Origin: Algimonas porphyrae
Lineage (GTDB): Bacteria > Pseudomonadota > Alphaproteobacteria > Caulobacterales > Maricaulaceae
Reading direction: 5' to 3'
Assembly: GCF_041429795.1 (NCBI RefSeq)
Contig: NZ_CP163424.1
Location: 870,001-934,000 of the forward strand
DNA length: 64,000 nucleotides
Shown here: positions 29,587-37,800 of the stretch, one piece after another
Position numbering within the stretch: the first letter of the stretch is position 1
Layout of the letters: every line of letters starts with the position of its first letter
Program-made: the position numbers and the translations under genes
The notes under the pieces: model-generated
Databases searched by the model: none
What the model was told of the DNA's origin: nothing
What the model saw: the letters and a program-made list of their open reading frames with translations, nothing else

Positions 29587-30382
29587 ACAAATTCAAGGTG
29601 CGTTGCGGGCTAATCGCCCGCACGCTCATACTGCTGCCCAGAGATGACGACTAGCGTGTTGGCAGGCGCTATCCTGCGGCTGAGAGCGGGTCATCAGCAT
29701 CACGCTTGACGTGATCCCTGCATGTCAAAGGTGACACGAGGCGCGGGCTCTGCCCCGTGACCGGAGCAGAAGAGAAGTACCGTTTCGTCGCAAGGCCAAG
29801 CCCGCGCGGGTGGAGCGTGCTGGCACGCTCGCAAGCGGGTCTGTTCAGGGTCGGTGTGTCGGCTGGAACGGTCTCACGGACGGCCCGTAACGACGGGCGA
29901 CCCGCTCAAAGGCGCGCGCTCTGCCGACAGGTCGCCCTGCCAGTCTCGCTGCGGCGCGCGGCTTGGGAACCCTGACAGCCAGCCTGCGGCTGCCCGCGTT
30001 CCGCCCCGGAATGTTGCAGACGACGCCGTGTCGGACCTTCCCCGACCCCGGCGCGGCCTGATGGATCGTTCGTCCCATCCCAAAGCCGCACTCCACCGCC
30101 CGCAGCACCGAGATCAGGCTCCCCTCGTGTCAACTGCGGATGGCGCGAGTATGACGGGGGCGCAAAGGGGGTGGATTGGATTGTGGGAATTGGCGGTAAG
30201 GCGTTGAAGGGGGGGGGGCTAACGCTTCGGCCATTGACGGGGATTGAATGGTCCAACCCCTCCCAATTCTTCCGCTCAGGCCAGCTCGACCGGCCTGCCC
30301 ATCTCCCGACCTTTACGGTCAAGCTGAGCCAACCGTGATGAGGCCGGGGGAGATGCGCTAGCCGATCTCAAATGGTGAGGTA
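29587..30382. other. gap of about 800 bases, no gene assigned
   Basis: No CDS could be supported. The minus strand has an 87-codon frame (29845-30108) and the plus strand a 117-codon frame (29854-30207), both Arg/Pro-rich and overlapping, as GC-rich non-coding DNA often gives. Small inverted repeats are present (ATCACG-CTTG-ACGTGAT near 29699; GTGCTGGCACGC near 29818). I looked for RNase P, tmRNA, 6S and SRP RNA core motifs and saw none. A run of ten G residues lies near 30211. Confidence 0.5.
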
Positions 30383-30413
30383 CGCATAAAAAGCCGCCCG
30401 TCAGGCGGCTTTA
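30383..30413 (-). terminator. terminator of the DUF4167 gene
   Basis: On the minus strand AAAGCCGCCTGACGGGCGGCTTTTTATG forms a stem (AAGCCGCC/GGCGGCTT) followed by T residues, about 20 bases after the stop codon. Confidence 0.85.
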
Positions 30414-30434
30414 TCTAAACGGGTGGCGCGAAGG

Positions 30435-30998
30435 CTATTCTGCGGCTTCGACGGTTTCACTGTCGTCATTTTTGGCGCGAGCGGGGGCGCGGCGACGGCG
30501 TTTGGGCTTGTCTTCGTTATCTGTCGCCGCCGTATCGTCGTCAGACGGTTTGCGGGACCGACGCTTGGGTTTTTCGTCGTCTGCGCCGGATTGGGGCGCA
30601 TCGGACGTCTCGTTCGACGTCTCATCGCCTTGATCATCATCGCGGCTGCGACGGCGACGACGGGGGCGATCATCGCCATCCTCATCATTATTGCTATGAC
30701 GGTCATTGCGCTTTTGCTGACGTTCGGCGTCGCGGGCTTCGCGCGCTTCACGCTCAGCTTCGCGCTGCGCTTCCTGCTCATTCATCAGGCGCAGATAATG
30801 TTCGGCGTGCTGGCGCAGGCTTTCAGCTTTGACGCGGTTGCCGCCCGTCTTGGCGTCGCGGGCCAGCTGCGTATATTTTTCATAGATGGTCGAGGCGTTG
30901 CCACGAACTTTTACGTCCGGGCCGTTGGAGTCCATCGACCGGTTATTATTGTTGCGGTTATTGTTGTTGTTACGATTTCGACCGCGTTGACGCTTCAT
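30435..30998 (-). CDS. DUF4167 domain protein
   Basis: 187 residues, extremely basic and low in complexity. It begins with Asn/Arg runs (RGRNRNNNNNRNNNN). The conserved DUF4167 core is VRGNASTIYEKYTQLARDA followed by GNRVKAESLRQHAEHYLRL. The tail alternates Arg/Lys clusters with acidic stretches (RPRRRRRSRDDDQG). Such composition suggests RNA binding, but no function is established. In many alphaproteobacteria this gene follows prmC, as here (161 bases apart). Confidence 0.92.
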   Translation of the reverse strand: MKRQRGRNRNNNNNRNNNNRSMDSNGPDVKVRGNASTIYEKYTQLARDAKTGGNRVKAESLRQHAEHYLRLMNEQEAQREAEREAREARDAERQQKRNDRHSNNDEDGDDRPRRRRRSRDDDQGDETSNETSDAPQSGADDEKPKRRSRKPSDDDTAATDNEDKPKRRRRAPARAKNDDSETVEAAE

Positions 30999-31158
30999 CG
31001 GATTGTCCTAATACACGCTGGAAAAGACATGGCGGACAGGCCGCACCGAGACTTTCCGGGGGTGATAGTGTCGGATTTCAACGGGGGGTCCGGGACATCG
31101 TGTCCAGCGGATTACGTGCCCTGCCGACAGGAATCGACTAGCATCCAGCGTCTATATG

Positions 31159-32100
31159 TCAAAGCCCTTTTTCAGCGCGTGTCGAAGACTGTGATGAATG
31201 ACGGGCCATATCGCCGCGCCAGCCATGAACGATGCGGTCCTGCCCGGCAGGGTCGGGACAGACGCAGACCCGCTCAAATCCGGCTTCTGAGAACAGGGCC
31301 GCAACGGCTTGGCCCTGATCGAAACCGATTTCCACGCCAAGCCAGCCACCCGGCACCAGGGCGTCTGCCGCGCTTGGGATGATGATGCGGTAGGGGGCGA
31401 GGCCGTCCGGCCCGCCATGCAGAGCGGTTTCGGGGTCATGCGCGGCCACTTCGCGCGCGAGCCCGGCCATGGCGGCAGTCGAAATATAAGGCGGGTTGCT
31501 GAGGACGGCGTCGAAGCGGGACGGTGGTATCTCCGCGAACCAGTCGGATTGGATCAACGTCAGACGATCGCTTACGCCGTGCGAGGCCGCGTTGCGCGCT
31601 GCGGTCAGCAGGGCGGCTGGCTCGCGATCTGTCGCCATCAGGGTCGCGTCCGGGCGTTCGCACAGGATCGAAATCGCCAGCGCGCCCGACCCGGTCCCAA
31701 GATCCAGCAGGCGCGGGGCAGAAATGTCCCTGATTGCCCCCAGCGCGGCCAGCAGCAGGACTTCCGTATCGCCACGCGGCGATAAGACATTGTCTATGGC
31801 AAAGCGGCGTCCGTAGAAATCCCGCCAGCCGAGTATCCGGTCGACCGGCTCGCCCTTCAGGCGGCGCTCGGTCGCGGCTTGCAGGGCGGCAAGCTCGGCG
31901 TCGCCAAGCGGATCAGCCCCGCGCAAAATGTAATCGGTCTGCGTCAGCCCGACCAGACCCAGCAGCAGGTCGAGTGCGTCTTCGTCAGCAAAGGGCAGGC
32001 CAGCCTCGGCAAAGCGCCGGGTCATGGCGCGTTTTGCCGAGCGGTAGTTCAGCCCGCTATCGAAGTTGAAGGTCAGGGGATGATCGATCGGGACAGTCAT
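31159..32100 (-). CDS. prmC: peptide chain release factor N5-glutamine methyltransferase
   Basis: 313 residues. An N-terminal helical domain precedes a Rossmann methyltransferase with SAM motif LLDLGTGSGALAISIL. The diagnostic Asn-Pro-Pro-Tyr tetrapeptide lies in DAVLSNPPYISTAAM. It methylates the GGQ glutamine of release factors 1 and 2. prfA, a common neighbour, is not adjacent. The thioredoxin lipoprotein gene ends 23 bases upstream in the same direction. Confidence 0.95.
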   Translation of the reverse strand: MTVPIDHPLTFNFDSGLNYRSAKRAMTRRFAEAGLPFADEDALDLLLGLVGLTQTDYILRGADPLGDAELAALQAATERRLKGEPVDRILGWRDFYGRRFAIDNVLSPRGDTEVLLLAALGAIRDISAPRLLDLGTGSGALAISILCERPDATLMATDREPAALLTAARNAASHGVSDRLTLIQSDWFAEIPPSRFDAVLSNPPYISTAAMAGLAREVAAHDPETALHGGPDGLAPYRIIIPSAADALVPGGWLGVEIGFDQGQAVAALFSEAGFERVCVCPDPAGQDRIVHGWRGDMARHSSQSSTRAEKGL

Positions 32101-32123
32101 GCAGTCCCGACCATAGTCAGCCC

Positions 32124-32609
32124 TCAGGATGCGGCCAAGGCGTCTTTGATCTTTGTCGCGATCTGGGCGGTATCGTCTTCGCGCGTGACCTTGGACAGGA
32201 CGCGGGCATCATCGACATCGATCAGCAGGAGCCAGCCTGTCTTGATCGTGCCGTCCAGTTCGGTGCGGACCGCCGTTTCGACCCCGGCGTCGCGAGCCTG
32301 AGCGTAGAAGCTGTCGGCATCGCGGTCTGTATAATCGAGCGTGACGAAGTCCACGCCGGGAATCGGTCCCATCGCCTGCACGGCTTTGATCTTGGGGTCG
32401 AGCACTTTGCAGCTGCCGCACCAATCGGCATAAACCAGCACCGCCTTGGTACGGGTCTCGACCGCGACCGCATCGTCCGTCGCCATCGATTGCCCTGCGA
32501 CGGGCGCGTCGGCAACCGTCACGACCGCTGGCGAGGTGGTGTCCGTATCGGACGCGCCGGAACAGGCTATCAACAGGGCGGCAGAAGCGAGTATGTGGGG
32601 ACGATACAT
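32124..32609 (-). CDS. thioredoxin-fold lipoprotein
   Basis: 161 residues. A signal peptide with lipobox LLIAC ends near residue 16, then a Ser/Thr/Ala linker and a thioredoxin-like domain with active site YADWCGSCKVLDPK. VDFVTLDYTDRDADSFY and a WLLLID strand follow in place of the usual cis-proline segment. Likely a periplasmic thiol reductase or copper/cytochrome maturation helper; the exact partner is not readable. Confidence 0.85.
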   Translation of the reverse strand: MYRPHILASAALLIACSGASDTDTTSPAVVTVADAPVAGQSMATDDAVAVETRTKAVLVYADWCGSCKVLDPKIKAVQAMGPIPGVDFVTLDYTDRDADSFYAQARDAGVETAVRTELDGTIKTGWLLLIDVDDARVLSKVTREDDTAQIATKIKDALAAS

Positions 32610-32669
32610 AGAGGGTCTCTCCGGAAGAAGGTTTCGCGCTGCCTAGCGAGTCCGCCGCTCACGTACCTG

Positions 32670-33467
32670 TCACAGTTTCGCGATAACCGTTTTCAGTGCG
32701 CTCCAGAGGCGGTCCAGATCATCCGGTCGCGACAGGGAATGATCGCCGCCCTTGACGAGCGTGTAGCCGACCTGATCGCTTTCGAGCCTGTCCGGGATCA
32801 GGGCGGAATGGGCCGGGGGGACGACCAAGTCGTCAGCGCCCTGCAAAATTTCCACTGGCCCGGATACGGCGATCGGCGCGTCGAGGATCTGTCGCGCCCG
32901 GCCATCTTCGATCAGCGCGCGGCTATACGCATAGGGTTCGTCATAATCGGACGGCTCATAAACGATCCCGTCCTCGATCAGCATCTGACGCTTGTGCTCG
33001 TCCCACCCGGCCCAGACCATTTTTTCGGTAAAATCAGGAGCGGGGTTGATCAGCACCAGGCCTTTGACCGAATCCGGACGATCGATCGCGGCCAGAAGCG
33101 CGGCCCATCCGCCCATTGACGATCCGATCAGCACGGTTCCGCCCGTTCCGTAACGGTCGATCATGGCGGTCACGTCCGACGCCCAGCGCGAAACCGTGCC
33201 GTCCGTAAACTCGCCGTCGCTTTTACCGTGGCCGAAATAGTCGAACCGGATGAAGGCCTGTCCAGCGGCTGCGCAGCGCTCTTCCAGAAAGACGGCCTTG
33301 GTGCCGTCCATGTCGGACTTCAGACCGCCGCACCAGATCACCATCGGGCCGTGGCCATCGGTCCTGTGAAAAGCGAGCCTGGCGCCGTCATGATCGAGAT
33401 AGTCAGGCTGGACCGGGGTCTGAGCGGCGCCCTGATCCGAGTTTGGGTTGATGTGTGGCTGGCTCAT
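32670..33467 (-). CDS. alpha/beta hydrolase
   Basis: 265 residues. The nucleophile elbow is LIGSSMGGWAAL (Gly-X-Ser-X-Gly), the oxyanion-hole segment is MVIWCGGLKSDMDG, and the late Asp and His are in GADDLVVPPAHS and VKGGDHSLSRPDD. Similar to ABHD10-like or BioH-like esterases and thioesterases; the substrate is unknown. It is divergent from the glycosyltransferase gene 17 bases away, so the two promoters must overlap or lie inside the genes. Confidence 0.9.
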   Translation of the reverse strand: MSQPHINPNSDQGAAQTPVQPDYLDHDGARLAFHRTDGHGPMVIWCGGLKSDMDGTKAVFLEERCAAAGQAFIRFDYFGHGKSDGEFTDGTVSRWASDVTAMIDRYGTGGTVLIGSSMGGWAALLAAIDRPDSVKGLVLINPAPDFTEKMVWAGWDEHKRQMLIEDGIVYEPSDYDEPYAYSRALIEDGRARQILDAPIAVSGPVEILQGADDLVVPPAHSALIPDRLESDQVGYTLVKGGDHSLSRPDDLDRLWSALKTVIAKL

Positions 33468-33484
33468 GCTAACGGGCTCTCACA

Positions 33485-34609
33485 ATGTCGTCGTCACCTC
33501 CATACAACGTCCTGCAAGTCGTGCCAGAGCTAGATGCGGGTGGCGTGGAACGTACCACGCTGGACGTGGCCGAAGCCCTGATCGCGGCCGGTCACGGCGC
33601 ATTCGTGGCCAGTGGCGGCGGGCGTCTGGTGCATAAGCTGACCGGTGCAGGCGCGACGCATTTCACGCTTAACATCGGGTCCAAACGTCTGCTCAGCTTT
33701 CCCTGGCGTGTGGCCGCGCTACGCAAGCTGATTGTGATGAACGGGATCGATGTGGTGCATGCGCGCTCGCGGGCTCCGGCTTGGGCCGCCTGGCGCGCCG
33801 CAATCGCCGAGAACGTACCCTTCGTGACGACCTATCACGGCATCTACAATGAAGGCTTTCCCGGCAAGCGGCGCTATAATTCAGTGATGGCACGCGGGGA
33901 TCTGGTGATCGCCAATTCCCGCTTCACGGCGGACCATATTCAGGCCACGCACCAGACGTCTGCAGACCGGATCCGGGTCATTCCGCGCGGGGTCGACATG
34001 GCTCTGTTTGACCCGGACGCCGTGCCGCCCGTGCGGGTCGAGGCCGTCTGGAAGAAATGGGCCGTCAAAGCCGATGACCGGGTGGTCCTGCTGCCGGCGC
34101 GGCTGACGCGCTGGAAAGGGCAGACGGTTGCTATCGACGCGTTGGCGAAACTGCCGGACGATACGGTTCTCGTCTGCGCCGGTGATCCGCAGGGTCGCGA
34201 CGGCTATGTCACGGAATTGCGCGAACAGGCACGCAAGCTCGGTGTCGAGTCGCGTCTGCGCCTGCCGGGGCATGAAGTGGATATTCCAGCGGCGCTACTG
34301 GCCGCCGATATCATCGTCACGCCCTCGACCGACCCGGAAGCCTTTGGCCGCACAGCCGCAGAAGCGCAGGCGATGGGCCGCTGGGTCGTCGCGGCGGCAC
34401 ATGGCGGTGCGCTGGATGTGGTGGATGACGGGGTAACGGGCACGCTGGTCACGCCCGGCGATGCCGACGGCCTGGCCGGGGCGCTCGGCACGATCCCTGA
34501 CCGCTATGATCCGGCGGCCGCACGGCGGCGGATTGCGGAACGCTTTTCCAAGCAGGCGCTGCAAGAGGCGACCCTGAATGTGTATGAAGCAGTGCTGCGC
34601 CTACGATAA
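33485..34609 (+). CDS. glycosyltransferase family 4
   Basis: 374 residues, cytoplasmic, GT-B fold. The N-terminal acceptor half opens VVPELDAGGVERTTLDVAEAL. The C-terminal half has LLPARLTRWKGQTVAIDAL and the nucleotide-sugar EX7E motif in TDPEAFGRTAAEAQAMG. A role in lipopolysaccharide or capsule assembly is likely, but there are no other envelope-sugar genes here. Its stop lies within a 15-base palindrome (ATAAACC-C-GGTTTAT) followed by a T run, a possible weak terminator. Confidence 0.92.
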   Translation: MSSSPPYNVLQVVPELDAGGVERTTLDVAEALIAAGHGAFVASGGGRLVHKLTGAGATHFTLNIGSKRLLSFPWRVAALRKLIVMNGIDVVHARSRAPAWAAWRAAIAENVPFVTTYHGIYNEGFPGKRRYNSVMARGDLVIANSRFTADHIQATHQTSADRIRVIPRGVDMALFDPDAVPPVRVEAVWKKWAVKADDRVVLLPARLTRWKGQTVAIDALAKLPDDTVLVCAGDPQGRDGYVTELREQARKLGVESRLRLPGHEVDIPAALLAADIIVTPSTDPEAFGRTAAEAQAMGRWVVAAAHGGALDVVDDGVTGTLVTPGDADGLAGALGTIPDRYDPAAARRRIAERFSKQALQEATLNVYEAVLRLR

Positions 34610-34654
34610 ACCCGGTTTATGGGCTTTTTCGGAACGATTGTCGGGCAAATGCGC

Positions 34655-34683
34655 TTGAAAAAGGTCAGGTGGAGCGCCATATC
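34655..34683 (+). promoter_or_regulatory. candidate promoter of infC
   Basis: TTGAAA at 34655-34660 and CATATC at 34678-34683, 17 bases apart. Predicted start near 34690, leaving a leader of about 60 bases before the infC start. Confidence 0.45.
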
Positions 34684-34752
34684 CCAGCCTTGCGCGGGAT
34701 AATGCCCGCACCCGTAACAGATCACATGATCGCCATATTGGAGTAGATACCC

Positions 34753-35292
34753 ATCGCCAGACGTCCCCATGCCGCCCAACCGGCCAAAAAGCCGAAGGGC
34801 CCGCGTACAAATCGAGAAATTACCGCCGAAAAAGTCCTTCTGATCACGGAAGACGGCGAAAAACGCGGCGTCGTGCCGATTGCCGAAGCCTTGGCCGCCG
34901 CACAACAGTCCGGGCTGGACCTCGTCGAGGTTGCACCGGGCGACACACCGGTCTGCAAAGTGCTCGATTACGGTAAGATGCGTTTCGAGGCGCAGAAGAA
35001 GAAGGCCGCCAATCGCAAGAGCCAGCGCACCAGCGCGCTCAAGGAAATCAAGATGCGTCCGAACATCGATACGCATGACTACATGGTCAAGACGAAGAAG
35101 ATGAACGAGTTCTTCGAGCGCGGCGACAAGGTGAAGGTCACGGTCCGCTTTCGGGGTCGCGAAATGGCGCATATGGACCGCGGCACCGATCTGCTCGCCC
35201 GTGTGCGTGACGATTTCGAAGAGGTCGCAAAGGTGGAATTCGCCCCCAAAACCGAAGGCCGCCTGATGGTCATGGTGATGGCCCCGCGCTAG
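34753..35292 (+). CDS. infC: translation initiation factor IF-3, AUC start
   Basis: 179 residues if started at the ATC at 34753, giving (M)[15 protein letters not shown] then [15 protein letters not shown], the expected IF-3 N-terminus. No ATG, GTG or TTG exists in frame between the TAG at 34744 and the GTG at 34873, and starting there would remove 40 conserved residues. GGAG at 34740-34743 is nine bases before the ATC, an ideal distance; the ATA at 34747 is too close. E. coli infC uses AUU for self-control by IF-3, so the rare codon is probably functional. Core motifs [19 protein letters not shown] and FRGREMAH are intact. Confidence 0.93.
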   Translation: MARRPHAAQPAKKPKGPRTNREITAEKVLLITEDGEKRGVVPIAEALAAAQQSGLDLVEVAPGDTPVCKVLDYGKMRFEAQKKKAANRKSQRTSALKEIKMRPNIDTHDYMVKTKKMNEFFERGDKVKVTVRFRGREMAHMDRGTDLLARVRDDFEEVAKVEFAPKTEGRLMVMVMAPR

Positions 35293-35429
35293 GGCGAGGA
35301 CCCGGCAGCTCCCAGACCCGTGCGAGATGTCGGTCGGGTGACAATACATGTCGGGTTAAGCGGCCCGTATGCGTATCGTTTGCCGGTTCTATTTCGAGGC
35401 GTTCAGCCTTGTCAGACACGAAGACAGAG

Positions 35430-36107
35430 TCACATACCCAGATAGAGCATGGTCAGGCCGATCGTATTGGCTCCGCCATGCGCAATGGCAGCTGGCCAGA
35501 TTGCGCCCCGTCCGGCGATTGTGAGAACACCATATATCAAGCCGTTGACAGTCGCAGCGCAGACACCCGTTGGCCCTTGATAGAGGTGAACCAGCCCGAA
35601 CAGGATCGCTTGGAAAATGACGGCGATTACACGGGCGGTCTTCCGTCCGCCTAATGCCGATGTCAGACCAGCTAACAGGACGATTCGAAACGCGATCTCC
35701 TCTCCGAAGGCTGCGAACGTCCAGCTGAAAGCCAGCAAGCCGATATAGGTTGGCATGGATCCTTCGATTTTGGCAAAACGCTGCAGACCGCGCGGTGCGC
35801 CGAAAATGTGGCTCCAGATAGGGTCCAGCAGTTCGGCGCCTATTTGCAGAACGACTATACCCAGCAGTCCAAGGAAGAGATGACGCCATCGTAGCCTGGG
35901 GCCGAACCCCATGCGCTGAAAGTCGACTCCTTGGCGAATAAGTAAAATAGCGGCGGCCAGCGTTCCGCCGATATAGAGCGGCGTCGCAAGAGTGGACCCG
36001 GGCAGGGACAGGCCTGGCTGATTGTCGGATAGCCGCAGGACGGCGCTCAAGATGAGGACGGCGATCAATCCGGCGCAAACGATGAGTTGTCTGCGGTCAA
36101 TCGTCAC
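35430..36107 (-). CDS. CPBP-family intramembrane metalloprotease
   Basis: 225 residues from the GTG at 36107; an ATG at 36149 would add 14 residues and overlap marR by 53 bases. About seven hydrophobic spans. The CPBP motifs are present: AAFGEEIAFRIVLL (Glu-Glu-X3-Arg), FGLVHLYQGP and AIAHGGANT. The family includes type II CAAX prenyl proteases and bacteriocin-immunity proteins. It is co-transcribed with the MarR gene, whose last codons overlap its start, so its dosage is probably set by that regulator. Confidence 0.88.
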   Translation of the reverse strand: MTIDRRQLIVCAGLIAVLILSAVLRLSDNQPGLSLPGSTLATPLYIGGTLAAAILLIRQGVDFQRMGFGPRLRWRHLFLGLLGIVVLQIGAELLDPIWSHIFGAPRGLQRFAKIEGSMPTYIGLLAFSWTFAAFGEEIAFRIVLLAGLTSALGGRKTARVIAVIFQAILFGLVHLYQGPTGVCAATVNGLIYGVLTIAGRGAIWPAAIAHGGANTIGLTMLYLGM

Positions 36108-36582
36108 TGCCGCCTCGCAAATGGCGCTGCTGGCCGTCCCAAACGCCATGCGCCGTCAGGAGGGTTTCAAGACTGTCCTTGAGGGCCAGCAATTCCGTAT
36201 CGTTCAACCTGTCGCGCAATGCGGATTGCACATAGTCGCCCAATATCGATCGCGACTTGGCAAATGCGGCCTCACCTTTCGCCGTCAATCGTGCGCGAAC
36301 CGCACGGCGATCCTGTGGCACGGGTTCCCGCTTCACGAAACCCGACGCTTCAAGTCGGTCCAGCATCTTTGTGAGGCCTGCCTTGGAAAAATAGATGCGT
36401 CGGCTCAGCTCCGTCAGCGTAAGCTCGCCGTGATTGACGTAAAGTTGCTTGAGCAGGTCCTGTTCCGACAGGCCGAAGCTCAATTCTTCCCGGAACCGCT
36501 TTTCCAGGCCCGCCCGGAGGTGGGTGGCAGCATGAATCAGACTGACCCAAGTTTGCATCCAGTCCTGGCGTGAGATCGTCAT
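36097..36582 (-). CDS. MarR-family transcriptional regulator
   Basis: 161 residues. Winged helix with LTLTELSRRIYFSKAGLTKMLDRL as the recognition region and VKREPVPQDRRAVRARLT as the wing. An N-terminal dimer helix starts MTISRQDWMQTWVSLIH. It is the first gene of a two-gene unit with the CPBP protease. A large palindrome ends three bases before its ATG, so it very likely represses itself. No ribosome site fits in that space, suggesting a leaderless mRNA. Ligand unknown. Confidence 0.9.
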   Translation of the reverse strand: MTISRQDWMQTWVSLIHAATHLRAGLEKRFREELSFGLSEQDLLKQLYVNHGELTLTELSRRIYFSKAGLTKMLDRLEASGFVKREPVPQDRRAVRARLTAKGEAAFAKSRSILGDYVQSALRDRLNDTELLALKDSLETLLTAHGVWDGQQRHLRGGSDD

Positions 36583-36585
36583 AAT

Positions 36586-36620
36586 TTAGTTCACCAGAAA
36601 ATAGTTTTCTAGTCAACTAA
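36586..36620. promoter_or_regulatory. palindromic operator of the marR-CPBP unit
   Basis: Outer arms TTAGTT and AACTAA and inner arms AGAAAA and TTTTCT are symmetrical about 36603. On the minus strand the outer arm contains TTGACT, a good -35, so a bound repressor would cover the promoter. Confidence 0.7.
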
Positions 36621-37007
36621 TTATCTGGCCGGGTTGAACCTGTCCCCCGCCCATGTGCGACTGCCCCCCAGCGTTTCAATATGATCGCCAGTGGTTGCCG
36701 GTCGACAGGTGATTTTGAAGGTGTCAGATTCCCGTCGATCGCGAACTATACCGGGATCAGTCGCGCAGAAGGCCATGTGATTCACCCCATGCCCGACGCC
36801 CGGGAGCTGTTTTGACTCGCATTCTGGCGAGAGATTTGCATGTAAACGTTTTGCAGATGTGGGGCATCTGACCGGATTATGGGCTTGGGGGCTCGCATCC
36901 GTAAGGGGCGGTCGGGGCCGGATTAGGGACCGACTTCGCCGCCCACCGCTTCACTGTCAGGCCTATCACCTGTCAGATCCCACGCGCCCTTGACCTGATC
37001 CCTGTGG
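36621..37007. other. gene-free stretch upstream of rpmI
   Basis: About 390 bases with no supportable ORF. It holds TGTAAACGTTTTGCA at 36841-36855, similar to LacI-family operators, with no LacI-type gene or clear target promoter near it. Confidence 0.45.
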
Positions 37008-37035
37008 TTGAAAGCCGCACAAAACCGTGTATAGG
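37008..37035 (+). promoter_or_regulatory. promoter of rpmI-rplT
   Basis: TTGAAA (37008-37013) and TATAGG (37030-37035), 16 bases apart. The leader would be about 85 bases, ending in the ribosome site AGGAG. L20 controls this leader in some bacteria; I saw no clear pseudoknot here. Confidence 0.6.
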
Positions 37036-37124
37036 GCGCGCCTGTCCCGAAAGGGTCAACAGCGCATCCGGGCCGAAGTGGCATTTGCCTGGCCGCTGAA
37101 ATCTCAAAATATCAGGAGAAAACA

Positions 37125-37337
37125 ATGCCCAAGATGAAGACGAAGTCTGGAGCGAAGAAACGCTTCAAGATTACGAAATCCGGTAAGGTCCTCGCGGGTC
37201 AGGCCGGTAAGCGCCACGGCATGATCAAGCGCTCCAATGACCAGATCCGCCGTCTGCGCGGGACCACGGTGGTCGAAGAGTGCGACGCCAAAGTCATCAA
37301 GAAGAAATTCCTGCCTTACGGCCGGAAGAAGAAGTAG
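37125..37337 (+). CDS. rpmI: ribosomal protein bL35
   Basis: 70 residues, a few longer than typical. It opens [20 protein letters not shown], contains [19 protein letters not shown] and ends in a basic PYGRKKK tail. It has a strong ribosome site (AGGAG). First of the rpmI-rplT pair; infC, often in the same operon, is separated by the convergent marR-CPBP unit. Confidence 0.97.
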   Translation: MPKMKTKSGAKKRFKITKSGKVLAGQAGKRHGMIKRSNDQIRRLRGTTVVEECDAKVIKKKFLPYGRKKK

Positions 37338-37347
37338 GAGCGGTAGA

Positions 37348-37725
37348 ATGTCACGAGTCAAACGCGGCGTCACCAAGTCCGCTCGCCATAAGAAAGTTCT
37401 CGCTCAGGCCAAAGGCTATCGCGGTCGTCGCAAGAACACATTCCGCATTGCCAACCAGGCCGTCGAGAAAGCCGGTCAGTACGCCTATATCGGCCGTAAG
37501 CTGAAGAAGCGTCAGTTCCGCGCCCTGTGGATCCAGCGCATCAACGCAGCTGCCCGCGCCGAAGGTCTGACCTATGGTCGCTTCATGGAAGGCCTGAAGA
37601 ATGCCGGGATCGATCTGGACCGCAAAGTTCTGGCCGATATGGCGGGTAACGAACCCGAAGCCTTCAAGGCGCTAGTCGAAACAGCCAAAGCCCACCACAC
37701 GCAGCCGCACACGGTTGCCAGCTAG
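37348..37725 (+). CDS. rplT: ribosomal protein bL20
   Basis: 125 residues from the ATG at 37348. It carries the long basic N-terminal helix [17 protein letters not shown] and [19 protein letters not shown]; the C-terminal domain [15 protein letters not shown] is standard. It is an early-assembly protein of the 50S subunit. It begins ten bases after rpmI and is followed by a terminator. Confidence 0.97.
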   Translation: MSRVKRGVTKSARHKKVLAQAKGYRGRRKNTFRIANQAVEKAGQYAYIGRKLKKRQFRALWIQRINAAARAEGLTYGRFMEGLKNAGIDLDRKVLADMAGNEPEAFKALVETAKAHHTQPHTVAS

Positions 37726-37748
37726 GTTGCCCCGATCATCCGATTATG

Positions 37749-37776
37749 AAAGGCTCGCTTCGGCGGGCCTTTTTTA
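37749..37776 (+). terminator. terminator after rplT
   Basis: AAGGCTCGC-TTCG-GCGGGCCTT with a stable tetraloop and six T residues, beginning about 24 bases after the stop. Confidence 0.9.
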
Positions 37777-37800
37777 TGGCGGGTTGGGTGCGTGGCGGAC

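Noticed and set aside
29587-30382. RNase P RNA, tmRNA or SRP RNA in the large gap
   Set aside because: The conserved core motifs of these RNAs were looked for by eye on both strands and not found; a covariance search would be decisive.
30423-31382. 319-codon plus-strand hydrophobic frame opposite DUF4167
   Set aside because: The repetitive Ile/Val/Ala sequence is the complement of the Asn/Arg/Asp-rich DUF4167 gene.
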